The notes: a model not told the origin generated them from the letters alone. A DNA stretch of 64,000 nt from Paracoccaceae bacterium (GCA_028284605.1 JANQRL010000051.1:1-64000); one strand, 5' to 3'. Shown: positions 48,995-58,931, counted from the first letter of the stretch. A program made the numbers and translations.

Positions 48995-51151
48995 ATGGGC
49001 GCGCCCGCGGTCCGGCTGACGGAGGCCGACGATCTGATCGGCCTCGTGCGGACCTACAATCCGGGCACAGATAGCGACTTGATCCGCCGCGCCTATGGGT
49101 TCGGCGCTGACATGCATGAGGGCCAGTTCCGCCATTCGGGCGAGCCCTACTTCACTCATCCCGTTGCCGTCGCCCGCATCCTCGCCGAGCAGCAGATGGA
49201 CGACGCGACGATCGTCACCGCGCTCCTGCACGACACGATCGAGGACACCAAGGCCAGCTTCGCGCAGATCGAACAGGGCTTCGGGCGCGAGATCGCCGAA
49301 CTGGTGGACGGGGTGACGAAGCTCACCAATCTGCAACTCAGCTCCACCGAAACGAAGCAGGCCGAGAACTTCCGCAAGCTCTTCATGGCCACCTCGCGCG
49401 ATCTGCGGGTGACGCTGGTGAAGCTCGCCGACCGGCTCCACAACATGCGCACGATCAAGTCGATGCGGCCCGAGAAACAGGCCCAGAAGGCGCGCGAGAC
49501 GATGGACATCTACGCCCCGCTCGCCGGCCGGATGGGGATGCAATGGATGCGCGAAGAGCTTGAGGATCTCGCCTTCCGGGTGCTGAACCCCGAGGGGCGG
49601 AACTCGATCATCCGCCGCTTCATCACGCTCCAGAAGGAGACCGGCGACGTGATCGAGAAGATCACCGCCGACATGCGCCAAGAGCTTGGCAATGCCGGCA
49701 TCCATGCCGAGGTCCAGGGCCGGGCCAAGAAACCCTATTCGATCTGGCGCAAGATGGAGGAGAAGGAGCAGGGGTTTTCCCGGCTTTCCGACATCTACGG
49801 GTTCCGGATCATCACCGAGACGGAGGCCGATTGCTACCGCAGCCTCGGCGCGATCCATCAGCGTTGGCGCGCGGTGCCGGACCGGTTCAAGGATTATATC
49901 AGCCAGCCGAAATCGAACGGGTACAGGTCGATCCACACCACCGTGTCGGGGCGTGACGGCAAACGGGTGGAGGTGCAGATCCGCACGAAGGAAATGCACG
50001 AGGTGGCCGAGACCGGCGTCGCCGCGCATTGGTCCTACCGCGACGGCGAGCGCGTCGAGAACCGGTTCGCCGTCGATCCCGCGCGCTGGATCGCGGCGCT
50101 CACCGAACGGCTCGACGAGGGCCACGACCACGACGAGTTTCTCGAGGCGGTGCGGCTCGAGATGTATTCCGACCAGGTCTTCTGCTTCACGCCCAAGGGC
50201 GATGTCATCAAGCTGCCCCGCGGCGCCACGCCCATCGACTTCGCTTATGCGATCCACACACGGATCGGGCATGCCTGTGTCGGCGCGAAGGTCGATGGGA
50301 TGCGGGTGCCGCTCTGGACCCGGCTGAAGAACGGCCAGTCGGTGGAGATCATCACCGCCGAGGGCCAGAGCCCCCAGGCCACCTGGATCGATATCGCCGT
50401 CACGGGCCGCGCGAAGACCGCGATCCGGCGGTCCCTGCGCGAGGAGGACCGCGAGCGGTTCATCAAGCTCGGCCGCGAGCTGGCGCGGGTGGCCTTCGAG
50501 ACGGTGGGCAAGAAGGCGACCGACAAGGCGCTCGGCACCGCCGCGAAGGCGCTCGGCATCGAGGATCGCGACGAGCTTCTGGCGCAGATCGGGGCCGCGG
50601 AACTGACCGCCCGCGAAGTGGTCCGCGCGATCTATCCCGATCTCGCCGAACGCGGCGGCGAGGAGATCGACCAGCGCCGCGCGGTGATCGGGATCAGGCC
50701 GGGCCGCAGCCACCGCCGCGCCCGGTGCTGCCAGCCGGTCCCGGGCGAGCGCATCGTCGGCATCGCCACCAGGGGCAGGGGCGTGCTGATCCATGCCATC
50801 GACTGCGCGGTGCTCGCTGATTACGAGGACGAACCCGAGCGCTGGGTCGATCTGCGCTGGCAGGAGGGCACCCATCCCGCCTCCAGCACCGTGACCCTCG
50901 ACATCTCGATCAGCAACGATGCCGGCGTTCTGGGGCGAATTTGCACATTGATCGGCGAACAGAGCGCCAATATCTCGGACCTGAACTTCATCGACCGCAA
51001 GCCGGATTATTACCGGCTGCTCATCGATGTCGATCTGCGCGATGCAGAACATCTTCACCGCGTCATGACGGCGCTGGAGGCCGAGAGCAACGTGGCCTCG
51101 ATCGAACGGTTGCGCGACCCCGCGCGCGTGGACGAGACCGCCGGGGTCTGA
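48995..51151 (+). CDS. rel: Bifunctional (p)ppGpp synthetase/hydrolase, Rel
   Basis: A 718-residue RSH enzyme. The hydrolase HD domain is intact (HPVAVARILAEQQMDDATIVTALLHDTIEDT, with the HDxxED pattern). The synthetase domain contains YRSIHTTVSG and EVQIRTKEMHEVAETGVAAHW, then a TGS domain (YSDQVFCFTPKGDVIKLPRGATPIDFAYAIHTRIGH region), a RIS zinc-finger-like segment with two cysteines (RARCCQPVPG), and a C-terminal ACT domain. This single enzyme both makes and degrades the stringent-response alarmone, as is usual in alphaproteobacteria. It is cotranscribed with rpoZ and the DUF2062 gene. Confidence 0.96.
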   Translation: MGAPAVRLTEADDLIGLVRTYNPGTDSDLIRRAYGFGADMHEGQFRHSGEPYFTHPVAVARILAEQQMDDATIVTALLHDTIEDTKASFAQIEQGFGREIAELVDGVTKLTNLQLSSTETKQAENFRKLFMATSRDLRVTLVKLADRLHNMRTIKSMRPEKQAQKARETMDIYAPLAGRMGMQWMREELEDLAFRVLNPEGRNSIIRRFITLQKETGDVIEKITADMRQELGNAGIHAEVQGRAKKPYSIWRKMEEKEQGFSRLSDIYGFRIITETEADCYRSLGAIHQRWRAVPDRFKDYISQPKSNGYRSIHTTVSGRDGKRVEVQIRTKEMHEVAETGVAAHWSYRDGERVENRFAVDPARWIAALTERLDEGHDHDEFLEAVRLEMYSDQVFCFTPKGDVIKLPRGATPIDFAYAIHTRIGHACVGAKVDGMRVPLWTRLKNGQSVEIITAEGQSPQATWIDIAVTGRAKTAIRRSLREEDRERFIKLGRELARVAFETVGKKATDKALGTAAKALGIEDRDELLAQIGAAELTAREVVRAIYPDLAERGGEEIDQRRAVIGIRPGRSHRRARCCQPVPGERIVGIATRGRGVLIHAIDCAVLADYEDEPERWVDLRWQEGTHPASSTVTLDISISNDAGVLGRICTLIGEQSANISDLNFIDRKPDYYRLLIDVDLRDAEHLHRVMTALEAESNVASIERLRDPARVDETAGV

Positions 51152-51187
51152 GGCAGGGCGGGGTCTGAGAAGGAAGGGGCCGCAGCG

Positions 51188-51820
51188 GTGGTCTTCAGGC
51201 GCAGGGACAGGCGGTCGGTCTGGAGGGCCGTGGCCGAGGCGCTCTGGCCCCGGGGAGGCTGGGCGCGCGCCTTTGAATACGTCAAGCATCGGGTCCGGCG
51301 GCTGCCCGATACGCCGGAGAAGATCGCCCGTGGCATCTGGGCCGGGGTCTTCACCACCTTCACGCCGTTCTACGGGCTGCATTTCATCTGTGCCGCGATC
51401 ATCGCCAAGCTGATGCGCGGCAATATCCTGGCCGCGCTTCTGGCCACCTTCTTCGGCAACCCGCTGACCTATGTGCCGATCGGGATCGTGTCGCTGAACA
51501 CCGGGCATTTCCTGCTCGGCACCCGGCCCGTTGAGGGGTTCGAGACCTCGCTGGGCGCGAAATTCGCCACCGCGGGGGCCGAGCTCTGGCACAATTTCCT
51601 CGCGCTCTTCACGCCCCGGATCGCCCATTGGGACGAACTGCGCGTGTTCTATGACGAGGTGTTCTTCCCCTACATGATCGGTGGCATCCTGCCGGGGATC
51701 GTCACGGCGACGGTGGTCTACTACCTCTCCCTGCCGGTCATCGCCGCCTATCAGAACCGCCGACGGAAGCGGCTGCGCGCCAAGCTCGACCGGCTGAAGA
51801 ACCCCGCTGGCGACGCCTGA
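51188..51820 (+). CDS. DUF2062 domain membrane protein
   Basis: A 210-residue protein of the DUF2062 family, with about three transmembrane segments. The core TPEKIARGIWAGVFTTFTPFYGLHFICAAIIAKLMRGN, then LLATFFGNPLTYVPIG and the C-terminal GGILPGIVTATVVYYLSLP, are typical. Its function is unknown. In related genomes it lies between rel and pdxJ, as it does here. It starts with GTG at 51188, 36 bases after rel; the N-terminus is basic and cytoplasmic. Confidence 0.85.
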   Translation: MVFRRRDRRSVWRAVAEALWPRGGWARAFEYVKHRVRRLPDTPEKIARGIWAGVFTTFTPFYGLHFICAAIIAKLMRGNILAALLATFFGNPLTYVPIGIVSLNTGHFLLGTRPVEGFETSLGAKFATAGAELWHNFLALFTPRIAHWDELRVFYDEVFFPYMIGGILPGIVTATVVYYLSLPVIAAYQNRRRKRLRAKLDRLKNPAGDA

Positions 51821-51871
51821 GAGACGTGATAGGTAGCGGTCCGGGACGAGGGCTGCGAAAGGACCGGGGCC

Positions 51872-52627
51872 ATGGCGCATCTGAGGCTTGGGGTGAATAT
51901 CGACCATGTGGCGACCGTGCGGAATGCCCGCGGCGGCGCGACGCCGGACCCGGTGCGCGCGGCGAAGCTGGCCGAAGAGGCCGGGGCCGACGGCATCACC
52001 GCCCATCTGCGCGAGGATCGCCGGCATATCTCGGACGCCGATATAGAGGCGCTGATGGATGTGCTCGACCGGCCGCTCAATTTCGAGATGGCGGCGACGC
52101 CGGAGATGCAGGAAATCGCGCTCCGCCATAAGCCCCACGCGGTCTGCATCGTGCCGGAAAAGCGCGAGGAGCGCACCACCGAGGGCGGGCTGGAAGTGGC
52201 GCGGGAGGAGAACAGCCTGGCCCATTTCATCGCGCCGCTGCGGGATGCGGGCTGCCGGGTGTCGATCTTCATCGCCGCCGATCCCCGCCAGATCGACGCC
52301 GCCCACCGGATCGGCGCCCAGGTGATCGAGCTTCATACCGGGGCCTATTGCGATGCCCATGCCGAGGGACGCCTCGAGGAGCGCGAGGAGGAGCTTGGGA
52401 AGCTCCGCCAGATGGCGAGCTATGCCCACGGGCTCGGGCTCGAGGTCCATGCCGGCCACGGGCTGACCTACGACACGGTGCAGCCGGTGGCGGCGTTTCC
52501 TGAGGTCGTGGAGTTGAATATCGGGCATTTCCTCGTCGGCGAGGCGATCTTTCGGGGCCTGACCCCGGCGATTGCCGAGATGCGCCGGTTGATGGACGCG
52601 GCGCGCGGCCTGACGGCGGCGGAATGA
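51872..52627 (+). CDS. pdxJ: Pyridoxine 5'-phosphate synthase
   Basis: A 251-residue TIM-barrel enzyme that condenses 1-deoxyxylulose 5-phosphate with 3-amino-2-oxopropyl phosphate to make vitamin B6. Landmarks are [95 protein letters not shown] and [14 protein letters not shown], with phosphate-binding and catalytic residues present. Deoxyxylulose phosphate also feeds the MEP pathway where ispH acts. Its stop overlaps the next gene start by four bases. Confidence 0.96.
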   Translation: MAHLRLGVNIDHVATVRNARGGATPDPVRAAKLAEEAGADGITAHLREDRRHISDADIEALMDVLDRPLNFEMAATPEMQEIALRHKPHAVCIVPEKREERTTEGGLEVAREENSLAHFIAPLRDAGCRVSIFIAADPRQIDAAHRIGAQVIELHTGAYCDAHAEGRLEEREEELGKLRQMASYAHGLGLEVHAGHGLTYDTVQPVAAFPEVVELNIGHFLVGEAIFRGLTPAIAEMRRLMDAARGLTAAE

Positions 52628-52938
52628 TCCTGCACGCGGTCTTCCTGCGCCTCCGGCCCGGTTGCGATGAGGAGGAGCTTGCCGGCGTGATGTCCGGCCT
52701 CGCGGGTCTGGTGGGCCGGATCGCCGGCTTCACCGAATTCCGGCACGGACCCAATATCGACCTTGAGGGAAAATCTCCGGACCATCCCTATGGCTTCGTC
52801 GGCACCTTTGCCGACCGCGCGGCGCTCGGCGCCTATGCCGCCGATCCCCGCCATGCCGAACTCGGCGCGAGGTTGACGGCGCTCTGCGCGGGCGGGGCGG
52901 ATGGCATCGTGGTTTACGATCTGGAGGTCGCCCGATGA
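52624..52938 (+). CDS. Dabb family stress-response barrel protein
   Basis: A 104-residue protein of the dimeric alpha-beta barrel (Dabb) fold, with [43 protein letters not shown] and the [25 protein letters not shown] segments characteristic of the family. Bacterial members are poorly understood; some are stress-induced. It overlaps pdxJ and the next LysE gene by four bases on each side, so it is translated as part of the same operon. With the LysE and hydrolase genes it seems to be an insert between pdxJ and acpS. Confidence 0.87.
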   Translation: MILHAVFLRLRPGCDEEELAGVMSGLAGLVGRIAGFTEFRHGPNIDLEGKSPDHPYGFVGTFADRAALGAYAADPRHAELGARLTALCAGGADGIVVYDLEVAR

Positions 52939-53561
52939 TCGACCCCGCTGCCCTCGGAACCGTCGCCGCCGCGTTCTTCGTCGTGGCTGCGGCGCCCGGG
53001 CCGGCGACGCTCGGCTGCGCCTCGGTCGCGATGGCCCATGGGCGCCGCGCGGGCCTCGGTTTCGGCGCGGGCCTCGGGGCCGGGCTGGCGGTCTGGGGCG
53101 TGCTGGCGGCGCTCGGCCTCGGCGCGATCCTGGAGACCAGCGCGCAGGCGCTCTTTGCCCTGAAGATCGCGGGCGGGCTCTATCTGCTCTGGCTGGCCCG
53201 GAGCGCGGGTCGGGCCGCCCTGTCGGAGGGCGCGCTGGCGGCGGAGACCGGCTCTGGACGCTGGGTCCGGCGCGGGCTGTTTCTGAACCTGTCGAACCCG
53301 AAGGCGGTCTTTGCCTGGATGGCGACCCTGGCCCTCGGCCTCGATCCCGCGACCGGCGCCGGCGGCGTGGCATTGGCGACGGCACTCTGCGCCGCAATTG
53401 GATTTGCAATCTACTTCGTCTGGGCGTTTGGGTTCTCCGTCGCCGGGGTCCGCGCCGCCTACGCGAAGGCGCGGCGCTGGGTCGACGGCGTTGTCGCGGC
53501 GCTCTTCGCCGCTGCCGGGCTTGGGCTGATCCGGTCGGCCTTCGCCCGCGGCGCCGGGTGA
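52935..53561 (+). CDS. LysE family exporter, second copy
   Basis: A 208-residue membrane protein with about six helices. It carries the family's AAPGPATLGCASVAMAHGRRAGLGFGAGLGAGLAVWG region and GLFLNLSNPKAVFAWMATLALGL. It is only distantly similar to the LysE copy at 44083. The substrate is unknown. It overlaps the Dabb gene by four bases. A GTG-start hydrolase gene follows after 7 bases, so all are likely cotranscribed. Confidence 0.9.
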   Translation: MIDPAALGTVAAAFFVVAAAPGPATLGCASVAMAHGRRAGLGFGAGLGAGLAVWGVLAALGLGAILETSAQALFALKIAGGLYLLWLARSAGRAALSEGALAAETGSGRWVRRGLFLNLSNPKAVFAWMATLALGLDPATGAGGVALATALCAAIGFAIYFVWAFGFSVAGVRAAYAKARRWVDGVVAALFAAAGLGLIRSAFARGAG

Positions 53562-53568
53562 CGGGCGC

Positions 53569-55056
53569 GTGACGCGGTTTCGTCCGGTCGATGGCTGGGT
53601 GCTCGCGGGGGCTCTCCTCTTGGCACTCCTGTCGATCTGGCAGCTCGAACGGCCCCGGATCGGCGTCGAGATCACGACTTACGCGGTGAGCGACACCCCG
53701 GTCACCCGCTACGCCCGGCCCGATGCAGATGGGCCCGTCGTGGTGATCGCCCATGGCTTCGCCGGATCGCGGCAGATGATGCGGGCCTATGCGCTCACCC
53801 TCGCCCGCGCCGGTTATCGCGCCCATGCCTTCGATTTCGAGGGCCATGGCCGCCATCCGGTGCCGATGTCGGGGGATGTGAACGCCATCGATGGCACCAC
53901 GCGGCTGCTGATCGCGCAGACTCACGCAGTGGTCGAGGCCGCCCGCGCCGAGGCCGGTCTGGAGGCCCCCGCCGCCCTGCTCGGCCATTCCATGGCGACC
54001 GACGTCATCGCGCGGGCCGCCGAGAACCGCGCCGATATCGGGCCGGTGGTTGGCCTCTCGATGTTCTCCCTTGCTGTGACGCCTGACTTCCCGCGCGATC
54101 TCCTGCTGATCACCGGCCAGTGGGAGCCCGGCCTTCTCGGCTTTGCCCGCGAGGCGGTCGCGATGGTCGATCCGGCAGTCGGCGACGGCGAAGTGGCGCG
54201 GAACGGGGAGGTGCGGCGGATGGCGGTCGTGGCGCCCGCCGTGGAACATGTCGCGATCCTGCACAGCCGCGCCGGGCAGCGCGCGGCGCTCGACTGGCTG
54301 GACGAGAGCTATGGCCGGCAGAGCGACATCACGGTGCCGATGACGGGCTGGTGGCTCCTGGCGCTTCTCGCGGCGCTGGTCGCGCTCTTCTCCCCCGTCG
54401 CGCGGCTGCTGCCCGGCTATGACAGCCCGCGCAAACCCCTGACACTGCGCCAGACCGCGCTGGTCCTCGGTGTGCCGGCCATCGCCGCGCCGCTCATTGC
54501 CGTGCCGCTCGATCCGGGGCTGCTGCCGGTGCTGGTGGCGGATTATCTCGCGCTGCACCTGCTGATCTACGGCCTGCTGCAACTGGGCCTGCTGCGCATC
54601 TTCGGGCAGCGCCTCGGCCCGGTCTGCGGTGTGACCATCGTGGTGCTGATCCTCTGGGGCATCGGCGTCTTCGGCCTCGCGCTGGATCGCTACGGGGCCA
54701 ACTTCCTCGCCACGCCCGAGCGCGCCGGGATCATCGCCGCCCTGGCGCTCGGCGCGGTGCCCTTCATGCTGGCCGATACGCGGCTGACGCATCTGGCACC
54801 GTTCTGGCTCCGAATGCTGGCGCGGGTGGTCTTCGTGGCCTCCCTCGGCCTCGCCGTGGCGCTCGATTTCGAGGGGCTCTTTTTCCTCCTAATGATCGCG
54901 CCCGTGATCCTGCTCTTCTTCCTGATCTTCGGCCTCATGGGCCGCTTCGCCGCGCGCCATTCCGGCGCCGCCGCGGCCGGGATCGGGCTCGGCCTGGTGC
55001 TCGCCTGGGCGCTCGGTGTCAGCTTTCCGATGTTCAGCGCGGGAGGGCCGGCATGA
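53569..55056 (+). CDS. Membrane-embedded alpha/beta hydrolase with C-terminal multi-helix domain
   Basis: A 495-residue protein with a single N-terminal helix (residues ~10-27), a hydrolase domain (~45-250) and a C-terminal block of about seven transmembrane helices (~265-490). The hydrolase has [35 protein letters not shown], the nucleophile elbow LLGHSMAT and a late histidine in AVEHVAIL. Fusing the enzyme to a large membrane domain is unusual; the domain has no recognised family. It starts with GTG and overlaps acpS by four bases. The substrate is unknown. Confidence 0.75.
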   Translation: MTRFRPVDGWVLAGALLLALLSIWQLERPRIGVEITTYAVSDTPVTRYARPDADGPVVVIAHGFAGSRQMMRAYALTLARAGYRAHAFDFEGHGRHPVPMSGDVNAIDGTTRLLIAQTHAVVEAARAEAGLEAPAALLGHSMATDVIARAAENRADIGPVVGLSMFSLAVTPDFPRDLLLITGQWEPGLLGFAREAVAMVDPAVGDGEVARNGEVRRMAVVAPAVEHVAILHSRAGQRAALDWLDESYGRQSDITVPMTGWWLLALLAALVALFSPVARLLPGYDSPRKPLTLRQTALVLGVPAIAAPLIAVPLDPGLLPVLVADYLALHLLIYGLLQLGLLRIFGQRLGPVCGVTIVVLILWGIGVFGLALDRYGANFLATPERAGIIAALALGAVPFMLADTRLTHLAPFWLRMLARVVFVASLGLAVALDFEGLFFLLMIAPVILLFFLIFGLMGRFAARHSGAAAAGIGLGLVLAWALGVSFPMFSAGGPA

Positions 55057-55463
55057 TCCTCGGCGTGGGCACCGATCTCTGCAATATCGAGCGGATCGAG
55101 CGCACGCTGGAACGGTTCGGCGACCGGTTTCGCAACCGGGTCTTCACCGAGATCGAGCAGGCCATCGCCGAACGTCGCCGCGACACCGCCGGCACCTATG
55201 CCAAGCGCTGGGCGGCGAAGGAGGCCTGTTCCAAGGCGCTCGGCACGGGCCTGCGCATGGGGATCGCCTGGAAGGACATGGCGGTCCGCAACCTGCGCAG
55301 CGGCCAGCCGGTCATGGAGGTCACCGGCTGGGCGAAGGCGCGGCTTGCCGAGATGACGCCCGAGGGCCATGAGGCGATCATCCATGTCACGCTGACCGAC
55401 GATCACCCCTGGGCCCAGGCCTTCGTCGTCATCGAGGCGCGCCCGATCCCGCCACGGGACTGA
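55053..55463 (+). CDS. acpS: Holo-[acyl-carrier-protein] synthase
   Basis: A 136-residue phosphopantetheinyl transferase that activates the acyl carrier protein from CoA. The magnesium-binding aspartate is in [15 protein letters not shown] and the glutamate in [19 protein letters not shown], both conserved. It overlaps the hydrolase gene by four bases. It is part of the pdxJ-acpS-lepB-rnc housekeeping run, although in this genome three genes lie between pdxJ and acpS. A small hairpin at 55512-55530 separates it from lepB. Confidence 0.96.
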   Translation: MILGVGTDLCNIERIERTLERFGDRFRNRVFTEIEQAIAERRRDTAGTYAKRWAAKEACSKALGTGLRMGIAWKDMAVRNLRSGQPVMEVTGWAKARLAEMTPEGHEAIIHVTLTDDHPWAQAFVVIEARPIPPRD

Positions 55464-55511
55464 CCCCCGGGGCATAACTTGACTCACCCCCGCCCGGCCC
55501 CCATGAAGCGC

Positions 55512-55530
55512 GGGGCCTCTTGAAGGCCCC
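55512..55530 (+). other. Small hairpin between acpS and lepB
   Basis: GGGGCCT (55512-55518) and AGGCCCC (55524-55530) form a perfect 7-bp stem with a 5-nt loop 49 bases after acpS. There is no T-run. It might be an attenuator or RNA-processing site, or chance in GC-rich DNA. Confidence 0.35.
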
Positions 55531-55549
55531 AAAGGAGCACGAGGCAGGC

Positions 55550-56386
55550 ATGTCGGAACAGACCGGGCTGTGGCACGGGATCGTCGAAACCGTGAAGACG
55601 ATCGTCTATGCGCTGCTGATCGCCGGCGTCTTCCGCACCTTCTTCTTTCAGCCGTTCTGGATCCCGTCGGGGTCGATGAAGGACACGCTGCTGATTGGCG
55701 ATTTCCTCTTCGTCAACAAGATGGCCTATGGCTATTCCTACGCCTCCTGCCCGTCGATCCGCATTCCGGCGATGGGGATCGACGTCACGGCGGAGGATTT
55801 TTGCGGGGTCTTCAAGGGCGGCAATGAGCGGCTCTTCGGTGGCGAGCCGGAGCGCGGCGATGTCGTGGTGTTCCGCCACCCGGTGACCGGGCGCGACTTC
55901 ATCAAGCGGCTGGTCGGGATGCCGGGCGATGCCATCCAGGTCCAGTCCGGGGTGCTGTCGATCAACGGCACGCCGGTCGAGGTCGCCGATGCCGGGCTCT
56001 TCACCGAGACCTTCGCGCCCCAGGGCCCGCAGGGCATCCCGCCGCGCTGTGCGAACGGCTCCGTCGGGCTTGGGGCCGAGTGCATCAAGACCCGCCAGAT
56101 CGAGACCCTGCCGAACGGGCGCAGCCATGCGATCCTGAATATCCGGCGCTCGACCTTCGACGATACCGGCATCTATACGGTGCCGGACGGGCATTACTTC
56201 TTCATGGGCGACAACCGCGACAATTCGCGGGACAGCCGGGAGAGTCAGGCCACCGGCGGCGTCGGCTTCGTGCCCTACGAAGACCTCGTGGGCCGCGCCG
56301 ACCGGGTGATGTTCTCGTCCGCGGGCCGGTCGATGTTCGCCTTCTGGACATGGCGCGGCGACCGGTTCTTCCACCGGATCGAATGA
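55550..56386 (+). CDS. lepB: Signal peptidase I
   Basis: A 278-residue membrane protease that removes signal peptides from exported proteins, such as the several secreted proteins in this window. One N-terminal helix ([23 protein letters not shown]) anchors it. The catalytic serine is Ser42 in [10 protein letters not shown] and the lysine is Lys119 in [12 protein letters not shown]. The later signature [11 protein letters not shown] is present. The ATG at 55550 is favoured by GGCAGG upstream and by the typical start; an earlier in-frame ATG at 55520 adds ten residues. Its stop overlaps rnc. Confidence 0.95.
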   Translation: MSEQTGLWHGIVETVKTIVYALLIAGVFRTFFFQPFWIPSGSMKDTLLIGDFLFVNKMAYGYSYASCPSIRIPAMGIDVTAEDFCGVFKGGNERLFGGEPERGDVVVFRHPVTGRDFIKRLVGMPGDAIQVQSGVLSINGTPVEVADAGLFTETFAPQGPQGIPPRCANGSVGLGAECIKTRQIETLPNGRSHAILNIRRSTFDDTGIYTVPDGHYFFMGDNRDNSRDSRESQATGGVGFVPYEDLVGRADRVMFSSAGRSMFAFWTWRGDRFFHRIE

Positions 56387-57075
56387 AGCTCTCGGCCGAT
56401 ATGGCCGCGTTTGCCCGGCGCCTCGGGCATGAGTTCCGCGATGCCGGGCTGTTGCAGCGGGCGCTGACCCATTCGTCGCTTTCGTCTCCCCATCGCGACC
56501 ATAACGAGCGGCTGGAATTCCTCGGCGACCGGGTGCTCGGGCTGGTGATGGCCGAGGCGGTGCTGGAGGCCGACCCGGGGGCCTCGGAGGGCCAGCTTGC
56601 GCCGCGGTTCAACACGCTGGTGCGCAAGGAGACCCTGGCGGCGGTGGCGCGCGGGGTCGATCTCGGCGCGGTGTTGCGGCTGGGCCGGTCGGAGATGAAG
56701 TCGGGCGGCCGGCGCAAGGACGCGCTTCTGGCCGATGCGATGGAGGCGGTGATTGCGGCGGTCTATCTCGACGGCGGCTTTGCGGCGGCGCGGGGGGTGG
56801 TGCTGCGGCACTGGCGGGAGCGGATCGGCTCGGTGGCCGAGGATGCCCGCGACGCCAAGACCGCGCTCCAGGAATGGGCGCAGGCGCGGGGTGAAGCGCC
56901 GCCGGTCTATGAGGAGGTGGGCCGCAGCGGCCCGGATCATCAGCCGGTCTTCACCATCGAGGTCCGGCTCGCATCGGGCGGGACGGCTCAGGCCACCGCA
57001 GGGTCGAAGCGGCAGGCCGAGCAGATGGCGGCGCAGACGCTTCTGGGCCGGCTGACGGGTGAGTTCGGGGGGTAA
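56383..57075 (+). CDS. rnc: Ribonuclease III
   Basis: A 230-residue double-strand-specific RNase for rRNA and mRNA processing. The signature [14 protein letters not shown] and a second acidic region ([16 protein letters not shown]) form the catalytic centre, and the C-terminal dsRNA-binding domain ([31 protein letters not shown] to [14 protein letters not shown]) is complete. It overlaps lepB by four bases. In most relatives rnc is followed by era and recO; here the operon ends and a palindrome cassette begins 10 bases later. Confidence 0.96.
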   Translation: MKLSADMAAFARRLGHEFRDAGLLQRALTHSSLSSPHRDHNERLEFLGDRVLGLVMAEAVLEADPGASEGQLAPRFNTLVRKETLAAVARGVDLGAVLRLGRSEMKSGGRRKDALLADAMEAVIAAVYLDGGFAAARGVVLRHWRERIGSVAEDARDAKTALQEWAQARGEAPPVYEEVGRSGPDHQPVFTIEVRLASGGTAQATAGSKRQAEQMAAQTLLGRLTGEFGG

Positions 57076-57085
57076 CCGGAGGCGG

Positions 57086-57178
57086 GCGGCCCGTCGACGG
57101 GCCGCATTGACGCGATCTCGAGATCGCGTCTGAAAGCGCCGTCGACGGCGCTTGAAGAAAGGCGCGTCGACGCGCCTT
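57086..57178. repeat. Four-palindrome cassette, copy 3 (inverted order)
   Basis: The order is reversed relative to copies 1 and 4: P4 GCGGCCCGTCGACGGGCCGC (57086-57105), P3 ACGCGATCTCGAGATCGCGT (57110-57129), P2 AAGCGCCGTCGACGGCGCTT (57134-57153), P1 AAGGCGCGTCGACGCGCCTT (57159-57178). All four are perfect. Spacers are 4, 4 and 5 nt. It lies between the convergent rnc and ald genes. Confidence 0.9.
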
Positions 57179-57209
57179 CCCTGTCCCGGGGATGGCGGCT
57201 CGCCCCGGC

Positions 57210-58334
57210 CTAATCCGCGCCCTTCACCACCATCTGCGGCGAGATCACGTCGATGCCGAGCGCCTTGCCCACCGCGTAATAAGTGAGTTGCCCGGCATGG
57301 ACGTTGAGCCCGTCGAGCAGATGCGGGTCGTCGAGGCAGGCCCGACGCCAGCCCTTGTCGGCGAGCGCCAGCATATAGGGCATCGTCGCATTGCCGAGCG
57401 CGATGGTGGAGGTCCGCGCGACAGCGCCCGGCATGTTGGCGACGCAATAATGCATCACGCCGTCGACCTCGTAGATTGGATCCTCATGGGTCGTCGGCCG
57501 CGAGGTCTCGAAACAGCCGCCCTGGTCGATGGCGACATCGACGATCGCCGCGCCGCGCTTCATCTCGGAGAGCTGCGCCCGGGTGACGAGCTTCGGCGCC
57601 GCCGCGCCCGGGATCAGCACCGCCCCGATCACCAGGTCGGCCTCGGCCACGAGTTCCGCCGTGGCGCCGGCGCTGGCGAAGCGGGTGCCGAAGAGCCCGC
57701 CGAAGGCATCGTCGAGATAGCGCATCCGCGGCAGGGAGCGGTCGAGCACGGTGACATCGGCGCCCATCCCCGCGGCCACCCGCGCCGCATGGGTGCCCAC
57801 GACGCCGCCGCCGATCACCGCAACCTTGGCCGGGCCCACGCCGGGCACGCCGCCCATCAGCACGCCGCGCCCGCCATTGGCCTTTTGCAGGGTCCAGGCC
57901 CCCACCTGCGGCGCCAGCTTGCCCGCGACCTCCGACATCGGCGCCAGGAGCGGCAACCCGCCCTGGGCGTCGGTCACCGTCTCATAGGCGATGCAAGTGG
58001 CGCCGGAGTCCAGGAGGTCCTTTGTCTGTTCAGGATCGGGGGCGAGGTGGAGATAGGTGAAGAGCACCTGCCCCTCGCGCAACATCGCCCGCTCTACAAC
58101 CTGGGGCTCCTTGACCTTCACGATCATGTCGGCTGCGGCGAAGACCTCTTCGGCCGTGGCCGCGATCCGGGCGCCGACGGCCTGGTAATCGGCGTCGCTG
58201 AAGCCGGCCCCGTCGCCGGCTCCGGTCTCGACGGTCACGGTGTGACCATGGGCCACCGCCTCGCGCGCGGCATTCGGGGTCAGGCCGACGCGAAACTCCT
58301 GCGGTTTGATCTCTTTCGGGCAGCCGATATGCAT
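57210..58334 (-). CDS. ald: Alanine dehydrogenase
   Basis: A 374-residue NAD-dependent enzyme that interconverts alanine with pyruvate and ammonia. Landmarks are MHIGCPKEIKPQEFRVGLTP, the catalytic lysine region VKVKEPQ, the histidine in YLHLAPD, the nucleotide-binding AVIGGGVVGTHAARVAAGMGADVTVLDRS and DVAIDQGGC. All catalytic residues are present. It is divergent from an Lrp/AsnC regulator across 131 bp, the usual ald/ald-regulator arrangement. Alanine or pyruvate availability probably regulates it. Confidence 0.96.
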   Translation of the reverse strand: MHIGCPKEIKPQEFRVGLTPNAAREAVAHGHTVTVETGAGDGAGFSDADYQAVGARIAATAEEVFAAADMIVKVKEPQVVERAMLREGQVLFTYLHLAPDPEQTKDLLDSGATCIAYETVTDAQGGLPLLAPMSEVAGKLAPQVGAWTLQKANGGRGVLMGGVPGVGPAKVAVIGGGVVGTHAARVAAGMGADVTVLDRSLPRMRYLDDAFGGLFGTRFASAGATAELVAEADLVIGAVLIPGAAAPKLVTRAQLSEMKRGAAIVDVAIDQGGCFETSRPTTHEDPIYEVDGVMHYCVANMPGAVARTSTIALGNATMPYMLALADKGWRRACLDDPHLLDGLNVHAGQLTYYAVGKALGIDVISPQMVVKGAD

Positions 58335-58465
58335 GGATTGTCCTCCCTCTCGCCCCGATCATCGGCGAGGTGCCGCGCAAGTGCTTGGGAGAATGGCGCT
58401 TGCCGAGCGCCAGTTTTCGGAGAATTCTGCGCCCAGATGTCACTTGGCGCGAAAGGCTTGCGAGG

Positions 58466-58927
58466 ATGGCGGAGCTCGACGATACCGACCGGCGGCTCCT
58501 CCGCGCGCTCCAACGCAAGGGCCGGATGTCGAATGCGGAACTCTCGGAGGCGGTGAACCTCTCGCAATCGGCCTGTCACCGGCGGGTCCAGCGGCTGGAG
58601 CGTGAAGGGGTGATCGCGGGCTATGTCGCGCTCCTCGATCCCCGGATGGTCGGCAGCCGGGCCCTGGTCTTCGTCGAGATCACCCTGAGCGGCCAGACCG
58701 ACGACGTGCTCGATGCCTTCGAGGCCGCGGCGGCCCGGGTGCCTGAGGTACTCGAATGCCATCTGATGGCGGGGGCCGCGGATTATCTCCTGAAGGTCGT
58801 GGCCGAGGACAGCGAGGATTTCGCCCGCATCCACCGCCGCTCCCTTGCGACGCTGCCGGGGGTGCAGACGATGCAATCCTCCTTTGCGCTCCGCACCGTG
58901 CGCCAGACCACCGCCCTGCCGGTCTGA
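58466..58927 (+). CDS. Lrp/AsnC family regulator, probably of ald
   Basis: A 153-residue feast/famine regulator. The N-terminal helix-turn-helix is MAELDDTDRRLLRALQRKGRMSNAELSEAVNLSQSACHRRVQRLEREGVIAGY in separate helices, and the C-terminal RAM domain ends LECHLMAGAADYLLKVVAEDSEDFARIH. Its position divergent from ald suggests it activates ald in response to alanine. The spacer contains AGAATTCT (58421-58428) and separated GCGCCA/TGGCGC arms (58407-58450) that could be part of its site. The ATG at 58466 starts the domain. Confidence 0.9.
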   Translation: MAELDDTDRRLLRALQRKGRMSNAELSEAVNLSQSACHRRVQRLEREGVIAGYVALLDPRMVGSRALVFVEITLSGQTDDVLDAFEAAAARVPEVLECHLMAGAADYLLKVVAEDSEDFARIHRRSLATLPGVQTMQSSFALRTVRQTTALPV

Positions 58928-58931
58928 GCCG

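Noticed and set aside
48773-52528. Minus-strand open frame of about 1250 codons opposite rel and pdxJ
   Set aside because: Same shadow composition. rel, the DUF2062 gene and pdxJ are all well supported on the plus strand.
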